A stretch of 8,474 nt of DNA from an uncultured Hyphomicrobiales bacterium (GTDB lineage: Bacteria; Pseudomonadota; Alphaproteobacteria; Rhizobiales; Aestuariivirgaceae), in the NCBI GenBank assembly GCA_903930095.1, contig CAIYXE010000463.1, positions 1-8,474 of the forward strand, written 5' to 3'. This document shows, piece by piece, positions 1 to 7,596 of this stretch (the stretch's first letter is position 1; each line of letters opens with the position of its first letter). A model generated the notes under the pieces. The model was given only the letters and a program-made list of their open reading frames with translations, searched no databases and was not told the origin of the DNA. The position numbers and the translations under genes are program-made.

Positions 1-424
1 TGTAGCCGTCGAAGCACTTGTCCGGAAAGGGCAGGGCTTCGGCATTGGCGACACTGAAGGCGCAGCGGCCGAGCAGTCCGTCCGTTTCAGCCCGTTTCCG
101 TCCTTCGCCCAGCATCTCTGGCGAGATATCGGCCAGCGTCAACCGGACATTGGGACCTCCGGCTCTCAGAACCCGGAACGCCACGTCGCCCGTTCCGCCA
201 GCCACGTCGAGGTGGCTGAAAGAACCTTGGCCATGCGGCGGGTTCAGCATCGACACCAGATCGTCCTTCCATAGCCGATGGAGACCTGCAGACATCAGGT
301 CGTTCATCTGGTCATAGCGTTCGGCAACCTTGGAAAAGACCTCGTTCACGAGGCCTTGCTTTTCCATTTCGCCGACCCGGCGGAAGCCGAATGCGACGTC
401 TTGTTCATCTATCTTGTCTGTCAT
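1..424 (-). CDS. ubiE: UbiE, ubiquinone/menaquinone C-methyltransferase (3'-truncated by window edge)
   Basis: This is the N-terminal 141 codons of an S-adenosylmethionine-dependent methyltransferase that C-methylates the benzoquinol (or naphthoquinol) ring late in ubiquinone (or menaquinone) synthesis. The reading frame is open from the ATG at 424-422 to the left edge, so the C-terminal part (the family is about 250 aa) lies outside. Family signatures are clear: [11 protein letters not shown] at residues 12-22, the [20 protein letters not shown] block at 33-52, the glycine-rich SAM-binding motif [13 protein letters not shown] at 72-84, acidic D99 at the end of strand 2 in LADISPEML, and [13 protein letters not shown] at 127-139. 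The start fits the family N-terminus. Upstream there is only a weak Shine-Dalgarno, and murJ ends 23 bp before, so read-through or coupled translation is likely. Quinone type cannot be told from the sequence; ubiquinone is inferred from the alphaproteobacterial setting. Confidence 0.95.
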   Translation of the reverse strand, partial: MTDKIDEQDVAFGFRRVGEMEKQGLVNEVFSKVAERYDQMNDLMSAGLHRLWKDDLVSMLNPPHGQGSFSHLDVAGGTGDVAFRVLRAGGPNVRLTLADISPEMLGEGRKRAETDGLLGRCAFSVANAEALPFPDKCFDGY

Positions 425-447
425 GGGCCAATTCTAGCGGTAAAGCC

Positions 448-2004
448 TTACCGTTTCAGCATTGTCTTGATTTCGCCAAGTCGCATGCCGCCCGTTACGT
501 GCGCAATCACAAAATAGCTCAAGCCGCCGCCTGTGACGAGCAGTAGCAGGCCCCAGGCTGCCGCCAGGAAGCCTGCCTCTTCGGCATAGTTTGCCCGCAG
601 CAACCATGATCCGCCCAGCAGCAGTCCGCCCATCATGAGGGCCGAAGCGAGGATGCGTGGCAGGCGCATGCGTGATTTCTCGTCCAGCCTGAACATGCCC
701 CGGCGGCTGAGGGTATAGGCGAGGAGGCCTGCATTCACCCATGCGGCCAGTGACGTTGCCAGCGCAATGCCGACATGGCCCAGAAAGCGTGACAGTATGA
801 GACTTGCCGCGACGTTCACCACGACCGAGATGATGGCGAAGCGCATCGGAGTCGCGGTGTCCTCGCGGGCGTAGAACCCTGGCTGAAAGATCTTCGAGAG
901 CGAGAAGGCCGGAAGTCCGGAGGCGAAGGCGAGAACCGTCGCTGCAACTGCGAATGTATCGGTCCGGGTGAAGGCGCCATGTTCGAAGACGGTATGGATG
1001 ATGGGCGCCGGGATCGCCATCAATGCGATGGCGGAAGGAAGCGTCAGGAACATGGAGAGTTCGAGTGCCCGGTTCTGACTGCCAAGGGCTGCCGCCTCGT
1101 CGCCAGCGCGCAGTTTGCGCGAAAGGTCGGGCAGGAGAACAACGCCGATCGCCACACCGATAACGCCAAGCGGGAGCTGGTACAGGCGGTCGGCGTAGTA
1201 GAGATAGGCCACCGCTCCATCGAATGTGGTGGCGATCATGGTCGCCACCACGAGGTTGATCTGCATCACGCCGCCCGAGATGATGCCCGGCACCGACAGG
1301 CTGATGACCCGCTTCACCTCTGGTGTCAGCCGCGGCCATCGTGGCAGCAGCGGCATGCCGGCGCGGCGGCTGGCGATGGTGAGCAGAACCAACTGCGCCA
1401 AGCCCGCCACGAAGATGCCCCAGGCGAAGATGTAACCGGTCGTGGGCGTGTTGCCGGTATCGAACAGCCACGCCACCAGATTGGCGCCGATCATCACCAT
1501 GTTCAGCAGAATTGGGGCTGCCGCAGCGGCCGTGAACCTGTTCAGGCTGTTCAGCACCCCGGCTTGCAGCGCTGCGAGCGACATGAACAGCAGGTAGGGA
1601 AAGCAGATGCGGGTGAGATCCACGGCAAGCTGGAACTTGTCACCGTCACCCTTGAAGCCAGGCGCGATGACGTAGATGAGTACCGGCATCGCCAGCATTG
1701 CTGCTGCGCTGAAGACGAGGAGCCAGGCCAGCAGAACGGAGAACACCTCCTGGGCAAAGGCCCGCGCCTTCTCCGTTCCCTCCCCTTCCACACGCTTGGC
1801 GTAGAGAGGAACGAAGGCATTGTTGAAGGCGCCCTCAGCGAAGAGCGCGCGGAAGAGATTGGGGAAGCGTTGAGCCACAAAAAAGGCTTCGGCGATCGGG
1901 CCGGTGCCGAGCGTGAAGGCGATGAACTGATCACGCACGAAGCCGAGGATACGGCTTACCAGCGTTAGTCCGCCGACGGTTGCTGCAGATCTGAGAAGCG
2001 ACAT
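448..2004 (-). CDS. murJ: MurJ/MviN, lipid II flippase
   Basis: This is a 518-aa polytopic inner-membrane protein of the MOP superfamily (MviN/MurJ) that moves lipid II from the cytoplasmic to the periplasmic face for peptidoglycan synthesis. Length matches E. coli MurJ (about 511 aa). Hydrophobic segments run along the whole chain, for example about 86-115, 134-155, 158-181, 190-212, 234-262, 277-295, 318-340, 350-372, 387-408, 413-432, 450-470 and 478-502, consistent with the family's 14-helix topology. The family N-terminus is present (SRILGFVRD at 17-25, FPNLFRALFAEGAF at 47-60). R18, R24 and R52 coincide with arginines known to be essential in E. coli MurJ, and A271-D272-R273 matches its ADR motif in the central cavity. 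The ATG lies 6 bp after the glnD stop with no convincing Shine-Dalgarno of its own, so translation probably depends on glnD. The gene ends in TAA, 23 bp before ubiE. glnD and mviN form an essential operon in Sinorhizobium meliloti, which agrees with this layout. Confidence 0.97.
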   Translation of the reverse strand: MSLLRSAATVGGLTLVSRILGFVRDQFIAFTLGTGPIAEAFFVAQRFPNLFRALFAEGAFNNAFVPLYAKRVEGEGTEKARAFAQEVFSVLLAWLLVFSAAAMLAMPVLIYVIAPGFKGDGDKFQLAVDLTRICFPYLLFMSLAALQAGVLNSLNRFTAAAAAPILLNMVMIGANLVAWLFDTGNTPTTGYIFAWGIFVAGLAQLVLLTIASRRAGMPLLPRWPRLTPEVKRVISLSVPGIISGGVMQINLVVATMIATTFDGAVAYLYYADRLYQLPLGVIGVAIGVVLLPDLSRKLRAGDEAAALGSQNRALELSMFLTLPSAIALMAIPAPIIHTVFEHGAFTRTDTFAVAATVLAFASGLPAFSLSKIFQPGFYAREDTATPMRFAIISVVVNVAASLILSRFLGHVGIALATSLAAWVNAGLLAYTLSRRGMFRLDEKSRMRLPRILASALMMGGLLLGGSWLLRANYAEEAGFLAAAWGLLLLVTGGGLSYFVIAHVTGGMRLGEIKTMLKR

Positions 2005-2010
2005 CTTGGT

Positions 2011-4770
2011 TCAGGCCGGAGAAGCCGGCACCGGCGCCGGCATCAGGATGTGCCGCAGTGCGTTCTCGATCTGCGCATGGCGCGCGGCGTTCTCTATCTT
2101 GGCGCCGGTGAGATCAGTCACATAGAACACGTCTATAGCCTTTTCGCCGAAAGTCGTCACATGTGCCGATGCAATATTGAGGTTCAGGCGGTACAGCGCT
2201 TCTGTCAGGTCATAGAGAAGCCCGATGCGGTCGAGTCCATTGATCTCGATCACGGTGAAGCGGTTCGAGGACTGATTGTCGATGATGACGCGCGGTTCCA
2301 CCGTGAACGCCTTGATGCGCTGCTGTGACTTGTAGGCGCGCGCCACCGCCTCCTTGAGCCAGAGTTCTCCCCGCAGGGCCTTGCGTATGAGATCGGCGAC
2401 GCGCTCAGCGCGGCGCCGCTCGTCTTCTTCCTCCGTGAATTCGCGCTGGATCAGGATGGTATCGAGCGCCATGCCGTCAGTCGTGGTGAATATCTTCGCG
2501 CCTGCAATGTTTGTGCCGGCTGCCGCACAGGCACCCGTGATGAGGGCGAGAAGCCTTGGGTGGTCAGGAGCGTAGATCGTCAGGTCCGTGATGGCGGTAA
2601 AGGAATCCGTTTCCGTGCGGGTGACGACAGTCTTTTCCGCTGCGCGCGAAATCAACTCGGCGTGCTTCAATTGCTCTTGGGTTGAGGTACCGAGCCAGTA
2701 GGCGTCATAATGACGTGCGGCATAGGCTCTCTTCTTTTCATCGTTCCAGCCCGGCATTCTGCCGAAGAAGGCTCCCTGTGCCTCGGCAACCCTTTCTTTC
2801 CGCGTAACAGCTGTGTGTCCGCCCGTGAGCAAGGGCTCTGCTTCCGCATAGAGCGTACGGAGGAGTTGGCCTTTCCAGCCGTTCCATACGCCGGGTCCAA
2901 CGGCGCGGATGTCTGCAACGGTAAGGATGATCAGGAGCTTCAGCCGTTCGAGGCTCTGCACGATGGCGCAGAAATCGAGAATGGTCTTGAAGTCGTTGAG
3001 GTCCCGCATCTGAGCGGTTTCGCTCATCAGCAGGTGATGGCGGATCAGCCAGGCAACCGTTTCGGTCTCCGATGCCGTCAGCCCAAGCCTCGGGCAAAGC
3101 TCCAACGCAATGCGTTCGCCTGCAATCGAGTGATCTTCCTTCTTCCCCTTTGCAATGTCATGCAGGAAAACCGCCACATACAGAATCCGGCGGCTGGTGA
3201 TTGTCGGAAAGAGAGCGCTGGCCAGCGGATGGTCGTCGCTGAGCTTGCCGCGCTCGATGGCCGACAAGTGTCCAACCGCCCTGATCAGGTGCTCATCCAC
3301 CGTATAGTGGTGGTACATGTTGAACTGCATCATCGCCACGATGCGGCCGAACGGGGGAATGAATCTGCCGAGCACCCCGGCCTCGTTCATCATGCGCAGG
3401 ATGATGTCGGGATTGTCGCCGGAGGTAAGGAGTTCGAGGAAGATCGCGTTGGCTTCGGGGTCATTCAGGATGCCTCGAATGAGGCCCAGCGACTTGCGCA
3501 GAAGCTTGATGGCGTCAGGATGTATCTCGGCGCCGTGTCTTCCCGCGGCCGCGAAGAGGCGCAACATGTTGACGGGGTCGTTCCTGAACACGTCGGCCGT
3601 CCTCGGCACCACGCGCCCGCCCTCGAGCCTGAAAGCCGGTGCATCACTGAGGTTGCCCGTCGGCTTCGGCAACAGCCGGCCAAACATGCGGCCGAGCCCT
3701 GGTGCGTCCTTCACCTGCCTGGCTTCGAGGCTGGCGCAGAGAATACGCGTCAGATCGCCCACGTCCTTGGCCACCAGGAAATAGTGCTTCATGAACCGCT
3801 CGACATGCCTCAAGCCGCCGTGGGCCTTGTAGCCGAGGCGCTCTGCGATGTCGGACTGGCGATCGAAGCTCAGTCTGTCATTGCCGCGTTTCGACAGAAA
3901 GTGGAGGTGGCATCGCACGGCCCAAAGGAAGCGTTCGCACTTCTTGAAGATCGCGAGTTCCTCTCGGGTGAAGGCACCCTTCTCGGCGAGATCGTCGGTG
4001 GAGTTGGTGGCGTAGATGTACTTTGCGATCCAGAAGAGCGTATGCAGGTCGCGCAATCCGCCCTTTCCGTCCTTCACATCCGGCTCGACGAGATAGCGGC
4101 TTTCGCCCACTTTGAAGTGGCGCAGGTCGCGCTCGTTCAGCTTCGCGGATATGAAGTCCTTCGCGCCCTTGGAGACAATTTCGCGGCGGAAGTCGGCCAC
4201 GAGCCGGTCGAACAGATTCTCGTCTCCACAGATGTAGCGCGCCTCGAGAATGGCTGTGAGGATCGTGTTGTCGGACTTGGCGAGCCGGATGCACTCGTCG
4301 ATGCTGCGTGTGGCATGGCCCACCTTCTGCCGCGCGTCCCACAGGCAGTAGAGCAGGAATTCGACGATGGCCTGCACCCTCTCGGTCTGACGCGATGGCA
4401 GGATGATGAGCAAATCGATATCCGAGCCCGGAGCGAGCGTACCGCGGCCATAGCCCCCTACTGCGACCACGGCGATTCGTTCCTCGGACGTGCCGGCCGG
4501 GTAGAGTTCGGAACTCGCCAGCCTGAACAGCGCCCGGATCATCTCGTCCTCGGCGACGCTGAGGGACTCGGCACAGCGTGTTCCGTCGCCATTCGCTATC
4601 AGCTGCTGCTCGGCAAGGACATGGATGCGCTCGAGTGTACCCTTCAGTATCTCGACGACGGTGCCCCGCGCCGACCTTGGCCCGGCTGGAGCCCTCCTCG
4701 TGGCGGCGAGGAGTTCGTCGTAGATCACTGCTGGATCGATCAGCTTCTGCGGAACGTCTTTGTTTGTCAT
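2011..4770 (-). CDS. glnD: GlnD, bifunctional PII uridylyltransferase / uridylyl-removing enzyme
   Basis: This 919-aa cytoplasmic sensor uridylylates PII proteins (GlnB/GlnK) under nitrogen limitation and removes UMP when glutamine is high, so it sits at the top of the Ntr cascade. Domains in order: a nucleotidyltransferase domain with the GGYGRG motif at 105-110 and metal-binding acids in PGSDIDLL (D117, D119); the conserved KDGKGGLRDLHTLFW block at 233-247; an HD hydrolase domain with VDEH at 491-494, FLHDIAKG at 535-542 (H537, D538) and RHH at 577-579; then two C-terminal ACT domains, about 725-800 (starting ITDLTIYAPDHPRLL) and 837-910 (FTVIEINGLDRIGLLYDL), which bind glutamine in this family. 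Length is slightly above E. coli GlnD (890 aa) and typical of alphaproteobacteria. The ATG overlaps the mutS stop by 4 bp (ATGA), which fixes the likely start and implies translational coupling; only a weak GGCAGG lies upstream. Both catalytic centres look intact. A frame of about 700 codons opposite this gene is a codon-bias shadow. Confidence 0.97.
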   Translation of the reverse strand: MTNKDVPQKLIDPAVIYDELLAATRRAPAGPRSARGTVVEILKGTLERIHVLAEQQLIANGDGTRCAESLSVAEDEMIRALFRLASSELYPAGTSEERIAVVAVGGYGRGTLAPGSDIDLLIILPSRQTERVQAIVEFLLYCLWDARQKVGHATRSIDECIRLAKSDNTILTAILEARYICGDENLFDRLVADFRREIVSKGAKDFISAKLNERDLRHFKVGESRYLVEPDVKDGKGGLRDLHTLFWIAKYIYATNSTDDLAEKGAFTREELAIFKKCERFLWAVRCHLHFLSKRGNDRLSFDRQSDIAERLGYKAHGGLRHVERFMKHYFLVAKDVGDLTRILCASLEARQVKDAPGLGRMFGRLLPKPTGNLSDAPAFRLEGGRVVPRTADVFRNDPVNMLRLFAAAGRHGAEIHPDAIKLLRKSLGLIRGILNDPEANAIFLELLTSGDNPDIILRMMNEAGVLGRFIPPFGRIVAMMQFNMYHHYTVDEHLIRAVGHLSAIERGKLSDDHPLASALFPTITSRRILYVAVFLHDIAKGKKEDHSIAGERIALELCPRLGLTASETETVAWLIRHHLLMSETAQMRDLNDFKTILDFCAIVQSLERLKLLIILTVADIRAVGPGVWNGWKGQLLRTLYAEAEPLLTGGHTAVTRKERVAEAQGAFFGRMPGWNDEKKRAYAARHYDAYWLGTSTQEQLKHAELISRAAEKTVVTRTETDSFTAITDLTIYAPDHPRLLALITGACAAAGTNIAGAKIFTTTDGMALDTILIQREFTEEEDERRRAERVADLIRKALRGELWLKEAVARAYKSQQRIKAFTVEPRVIIDNQSSNRFTVIEINGLDRIGLLYDLTEALYRLNLNIASAHVTTFGEKAIDVFYVTDLTGAKIENAARHAQIENALRHILMPAPVPASPA

Positions 4771-7469
4771 GCCTGCCGTGTGGACAGAAGGGACTTCAGT
4801 TCATAGACCAGCGCCAGGGCCTCGCGCGGCGATAGCTCATCGGGTGCAAGGCCCGCAAGCCTCTTTTCCACGGCGCTTTCCCTGGGCTCCGGGCGGGGTG
4901 CCGGCTGCTGGAACAGCGGCAGATCCTCGGCGAGACTGGAGGCAGGCCCCTTCGCGCCACCCCGTTCGAGTTTCTCGAGGACCTTCTGGGCGCGGCTGAT
5001 CACGGCGAGCGGGAGACCTGCGAGCCTTGCCACGTGTATGCCATAAGACCGGTCTGCCACGCCGGGAACCACTTCATGAAGGAAGATGATGTCGTCCTGC
5101 CATTCCTTCACCTTCATTGTGGCATTGGCAAGGTGCGGAAGCCTGGCGGCAAGCTGCGTCAGCTCATGGTAGTGGGTCGCGAAGAGGGCACGGCACCTGT
5201 TGACGCCGTGCAGGTGTTCGAGCGTTGCCCACGCGATGGACAAGCCGTCGAATGTCGCCGTGCCCCGCCCGATCTCGTCAAGGATCACGAATGATCTGTC
5301 GGTTGCCTGGTTCAGGATCGCCGCTGTCTCGACCATTTCCACCATGAAGGTCGATCGCCCGCGTGCCAGGTCATCAGCCGCGCCCACCCGGCTGAAGAGC
5401 CGGTCCACCGCGCCGAAATGCGCTTCTGCGGCAGGAACGAAAGAGCCCATCTGGGCCAGGATCACGATCAGCGCGTTCTGGCGGAGATAGGTTGATTTGC
5501 CGGCCATGTTGGGGCCCGTGAGCAGGCATAGTCTCTTGCCGTCACCTGAAATCTCGCAGGCGTTGGCCACGAAGGATCCCGATGCGCTGTCCTGCAAGGC
5601 CGCCTCCACGACGGGATGCCTGCCGCCCGCGATGGCGAAGCGGGTGGAGTCATCGACCCGCGGCCTCACATATCGCCTGCGCTCGGCAACCTCTGCCAGC
5701 GCCGCTGCGGCGTCGAGCTGTGCTGCGGCGTCCGCAAGCTTTGAAAGCAGGTCGCGCCGGGCGTTCACACGGGCTGACAGTGCCGCGAAGATATCCTGCT
5801 CGAGCGCCAGCGCCTTGTCAGCGGCTGCCGCAATCCGCTGATCGAGGGAGGCGAGTTCGGTGGTGACGAACCTCATGGCGCTCGCCACCGTCTGCCGGTG
5901 GATGAAGAGGCCGGCCTGCGCGGGAGACTGCAGCGCGCCAGCCGAGGAAGCCGGCACCTCGATGAAGTAGCCCAGCACGTTGTTGTGCTTCACCTTCAGC
6001 GACTTCACACCGGAGATCTCGCAGTAGCGGCTCTGCAGTCCGGCAATCACGTGGCGGGTCTCGTCGCGCAGCGACCGGTTCTCGTCCAGATCGGTAGAAT
6101 AGCCGGCCTTTATGAAGCCACCATCGCGCGCGGTGAGCGGAAGATCGATGTCGAGAGCAGCATCGAGTTCGCGTGCGAGTTCGAGGTCGCTCCAGCTCAG
6201 CGTCTCGCAGATGTTGTCCAGTCCCTCGGGCAGCCCGCTCAAGGTGGCGCTGGCCGAAAGCCGGTGAGCGAGGTGCCCCGCGATCATGAGACCGTCGCGG
6301 ATCGCGCCCAGGTCGCGCGGACCCCCGCGTGCTATGGCGATCCGGCCCAGAGCCCGCTCGATGTCCGGCATGGCGGCAAGTTGCCCGCGAATGTCTTCTC
6401 GAAGACCGGAATCGGCGACAAAATGCGCCACGTCGTCCAGACGGCTGGCGATGGCATAGGGGTCGCACAAAGGGTTTGATAGCCGCGCGCCGATCGCGCG
6501 GGATCCGGCGGCGGTGACGGCCATGTCGATCACCGAAAGGAGGCTGCCGCGCCGATCCCCCTGGAGCGTACGGGTTAGTTCGAGGTTGGCGCGCGTGGCG
6601 GGGTCGATCAGCAGGATCGAGGAGGGAAGCTCCCGTCGCGGCGGCCTCAGATGTGGCACGCGGCCCGCCTGGGTGATGACGATGTAGTCAAGGAGCCCAC
6701 CCAGCGCCGCGATTTCGGTCCGCGTGAAGCTGCCGAAGCCATCGAGGGCGGCTACGTCGAAACATTCCTTGAGGCGGCGCTCCGCGGCAAGCGAATCAAA
6801 ACGTACCGATGGAAGCGGTGTTACTGCCACGCCTGCCCTGTCGATGACGCTGGAAAGCGCCGGGTCCGCCAGAAGTCCCTCGGCGAGAATGATCTCCCGC
6901 GGATCGAGCCGCGTCAGGTCCGCGGCCAGGCGCGATGCCGCCGCCGGCATGACTGCGAGCTCGCCTGAGCTGATGTCAGCCCAGGCGATCGCCATGTCAC
7001 CTGTACTTTTGCTGCGCGCAAGGCTGGCCAGGAAGTTGTGGCTGCGGGATTCGAGGAGATTGTCCTCCGTCAGCGTGCCGGGTGTTACCAGCCTCACGAT
7101 GTCGCGCTTCACGACGGATTTGGAACCCCGCTTCCTCGCCTCGGCCGGGTCTTCCAGCTGTTCGCATACGGCAACGCGGTGCCCGAGCTTTATCAATTTT
7201 TGGAGATAGGCGTCGGCGGCGTGCACGGGAACGCCGCACATGGGAATATCTTGCCCCAGGTGCTTGCCGCGCTTGGTGAGCGTGATGCCCAGTGCATTGG
7301 CGGCGATCTCGGCATCCTCGAAGAACAGTTCGTAGAAGTCGCCCATCCGGAAGAACAGCAGGCTTCCCGGATTGGCCTGCTTGAGCACCAGAAACTGGGC
7401 CATCACGGGGGTTGCGCGCTGGGAAGCCTCCTCCCCCGGCTGGTCGCTCATGTGCTCTGTGCGGTTCAT
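4767..7469 (-). CDS. mutS: MutS, DNA mismatch recognition ATPase
   Basis: MutS binds mismatches and small loops in newly replicated DNA and recruits MutL using ATP. The frame is open up to an ATG at 7481 (904 aa; numbering below uses that form). I place the start at the fifth residue, ATG 7469-7467 (900 aa), because AAAGG lies 4 nt upstream of it while the 7481 ATG has no Shine-Dalgarno and overlaps a possible -10 box. A third in-frame ATG at 7451 has AGAG upstream. Domains: the mismatch-binding domain with FRMGDFYELFFEDA at 44-57, whose F49 and E51 are the mismatch-contacting Phe-X-Glu; a connector about 145-275; the lever/clamp core about 290-590; and the ATPase with Walker A GPNMAGKST at 656-664, the STFMVEM signature at 710-716, Walker B FVILDEIGRG at 731-740 and ATHYHEL at 768-774. 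A DLPLF motif at 853-857 resembles a beta-clamp binding site, and a terminal helix (875-899) matches the MutS dimer/tetramer tail. The stop overlaps the glnD start. Confidence 0.97.
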   Translation of the reverse strand: MNRTEHMSDQPGEEASQRATPVMAQFLVLKQANPGSLLFFRMGDFYELFFEDAEIAANALGITLTKRGKHLGQDIPMCGVPVHAADAYLQKLIKLGHRVAVCEQLEDPAEARKRGSKSVVKRDIVRLVTPGTLTEDNLLESRSHNFLASLARSKSTGDMAIAWADISSGELAVMPAAASRLAADLTRLDPREIILAEGLLADPALSSVIDRAGVAVTPLPSVRFDSLAAERRLKECFDVAALDGFGSFTRTEIAALGGLLDYIVITQAGRVPHLRPPRRELPSSILLIDPATRANLELTRTLQGDRRGSLLSVIDMAVTAAGSRAIGARLSNPLCDPYAIASRLDDVAHFVADSGLREDIRGQLAAMPDIERALGRIAIARGGPRDLGAIRDGLMIAGHLAHRLSASATLSGLPEGLDNICETLSWSDLELARELDAALDIDLPLTARDGGFIKAGYSTDLDENRSLRDETRHVIAGLQSRYCEISGVKSLKVKHNNVLGYFIEVPASSAGALQSPAQAGLFIHRQTVASAMRFVTTELASLDQRIAAAADKALALEQDIFAALSARVNARRDLLSKLADAAAQLDAAAALAEVAERRRYVRPRVDDSTRFAIAGGRHPVVEAALQDSASGSFVANACEISGDGKRLCLLTGPNMAGKSTYLRQNALIVILAQMGSFVPAAEAHFGAVDRLFSRVGAADDLARGRSTFMVEMVETAAILNQATDRSFVILDEIGRGTATFDGLSIAWATLEHLHGVNRCRALFATHYHELTQLAARLPHLANATMKVKEWQDDIIFLHEVVPGVADRSYGIHVARLAGLPLAVISRAQKVLEKLERGGAKGPASSLAEDLPLFQQPAPRPEPRESAVEKRLAGLAPDELSPREALALVYELKSLLSTRQA

Positions 7470-7479
7470 GCAGCCTTTC

Positions 7480-7508
7480 ATAGCAGGAATCGACCAAAGG
7501 CGTACAAG
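7480..7508 (-). promoter_or_regulatory. Possible sigma-70-type promoter for the mutS-glnD-murJ-ubiE unit
   Basis: Read on the minus strand, CTTGTA (7508-7503) is followed by a 17-bp spacer and TGCTAT (7485-7480). Transcription would start near 7473. The first in-frame mutS ATG (7481) would then lie inside the -10 box and not be in the mRNA, leaving 7469 (nearly leaderless) or 7451 (with AGAG upstream) as the start. The match to consensus is moderate, so confidence is low. Confidence 0.3.
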
Positions 7509-7509
7509 C

Positions 7510-7570
7510 GGGGTTTTCCGGAAGGCTTGAGTATGGCTCTCCCGGTCTCTAGTCTGGTGCCGGAAACCCC
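7510..7570. repeat. Imperfect inverted repeat in the mutS / malic enzyme divergent intergenic region
   Basis: GGGGTTTTCCGG at 7510-7521 is the reverse complement of CCGGAAACCCC at 7560-7570 except for one extra T, with a 38-bp middle. The left arm sits inside a perfect 8-bp palindrome, TTCCGGAA (7516-7523). The two CCGG centres are 42 bp apart, close to four helical turns. The arms flank the tentative malic enzyme promoter, so a regulator-binding pair is possible. No T-run follows, so it does not look like a terminator. The repeat is seen directly; any function is a guess. Confidence 0.5.
7526..7554 (+). promoter_or_regulatory. Possible sigma-70-type promoter for the malic enzyme gene
   Basis: CTTGAG at 7526-7531 resembles the alphaproteobacterial -35 box (CTTGAC). 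After a 17-bp spacer comes CTAGTC at 7549-7554, a weak match to the -10 box (CTATAT). Transcription would begin near 7561 and give a leader of about 36 nt ending in the AGAG/AGGA ribosome-binding region at 7586-7594. The -35 is good and the -10 is poor, so this is a tentative call from position and spacing. Confidence 0.3.
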
Positions 7571-7585
7571 CGGATTTGTCTTTTC

Positions 7586-7594
7586 AGAGCAGGA
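7586..7594 (+). promoter_or_regulatory. Ribosome-binding region of the malic enzyme gene
   Basis: AGAG at 7586-7589 lies 7 nt before the ATG at 7597, and AGGA at 7591-7594 lies 2 nt before it. The first has the better spacing. Together with the protein N-terminus typical of bacterial malic enzymes, this supports 7597 as the start. Confidence 0.5.
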
Positions 7595-7596
7595 TC

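Noticed and set aside
425..447. Possible terminator between murJ and ubiE
   Set aside because: The 23 bp contain no GC-rich hairpin or T-run on the minus strand, so transcription probably continues into ubiE.
434..1471. A 345-codon minus-strand frame overlapping murJ in another frame
   Set aside because: It is Arg/His/Pro-rich with no domain and lies inside the clear murJ frame, so it is an out-of-frame shadow and not a frameshifted gene.
979..1968. A 329-codon plus-strand frame opposite murJ
   Set aside because: The product is rich in His, Arg, Gln and Glu, the typical antisense translation of a hydrophobic membrane protein, and no family is recognisable.
4420..4460. Glycine instead of tyrosine before SDIDL in the GlnD nucleotidyltransferase motif (compared with PYSDIDL in enterobacteria)
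   Set aside because: The metal-binding acids D117 and D119 are intact and PGSDIDL is, as far as I recall, usual in alphaproteobacterial GlnD, so it does not indicate lost activity.
2710..4806. A roughly 700-codon open frame on the plus strand opposite glnD
   Set aside because: Its translation has no recognisable domain, is low in hydrophobic cores, and mirrors glnD codons. Long antisense frames are expected in GC-rich genes with strong third-position bias, and glnD is unambiguous.
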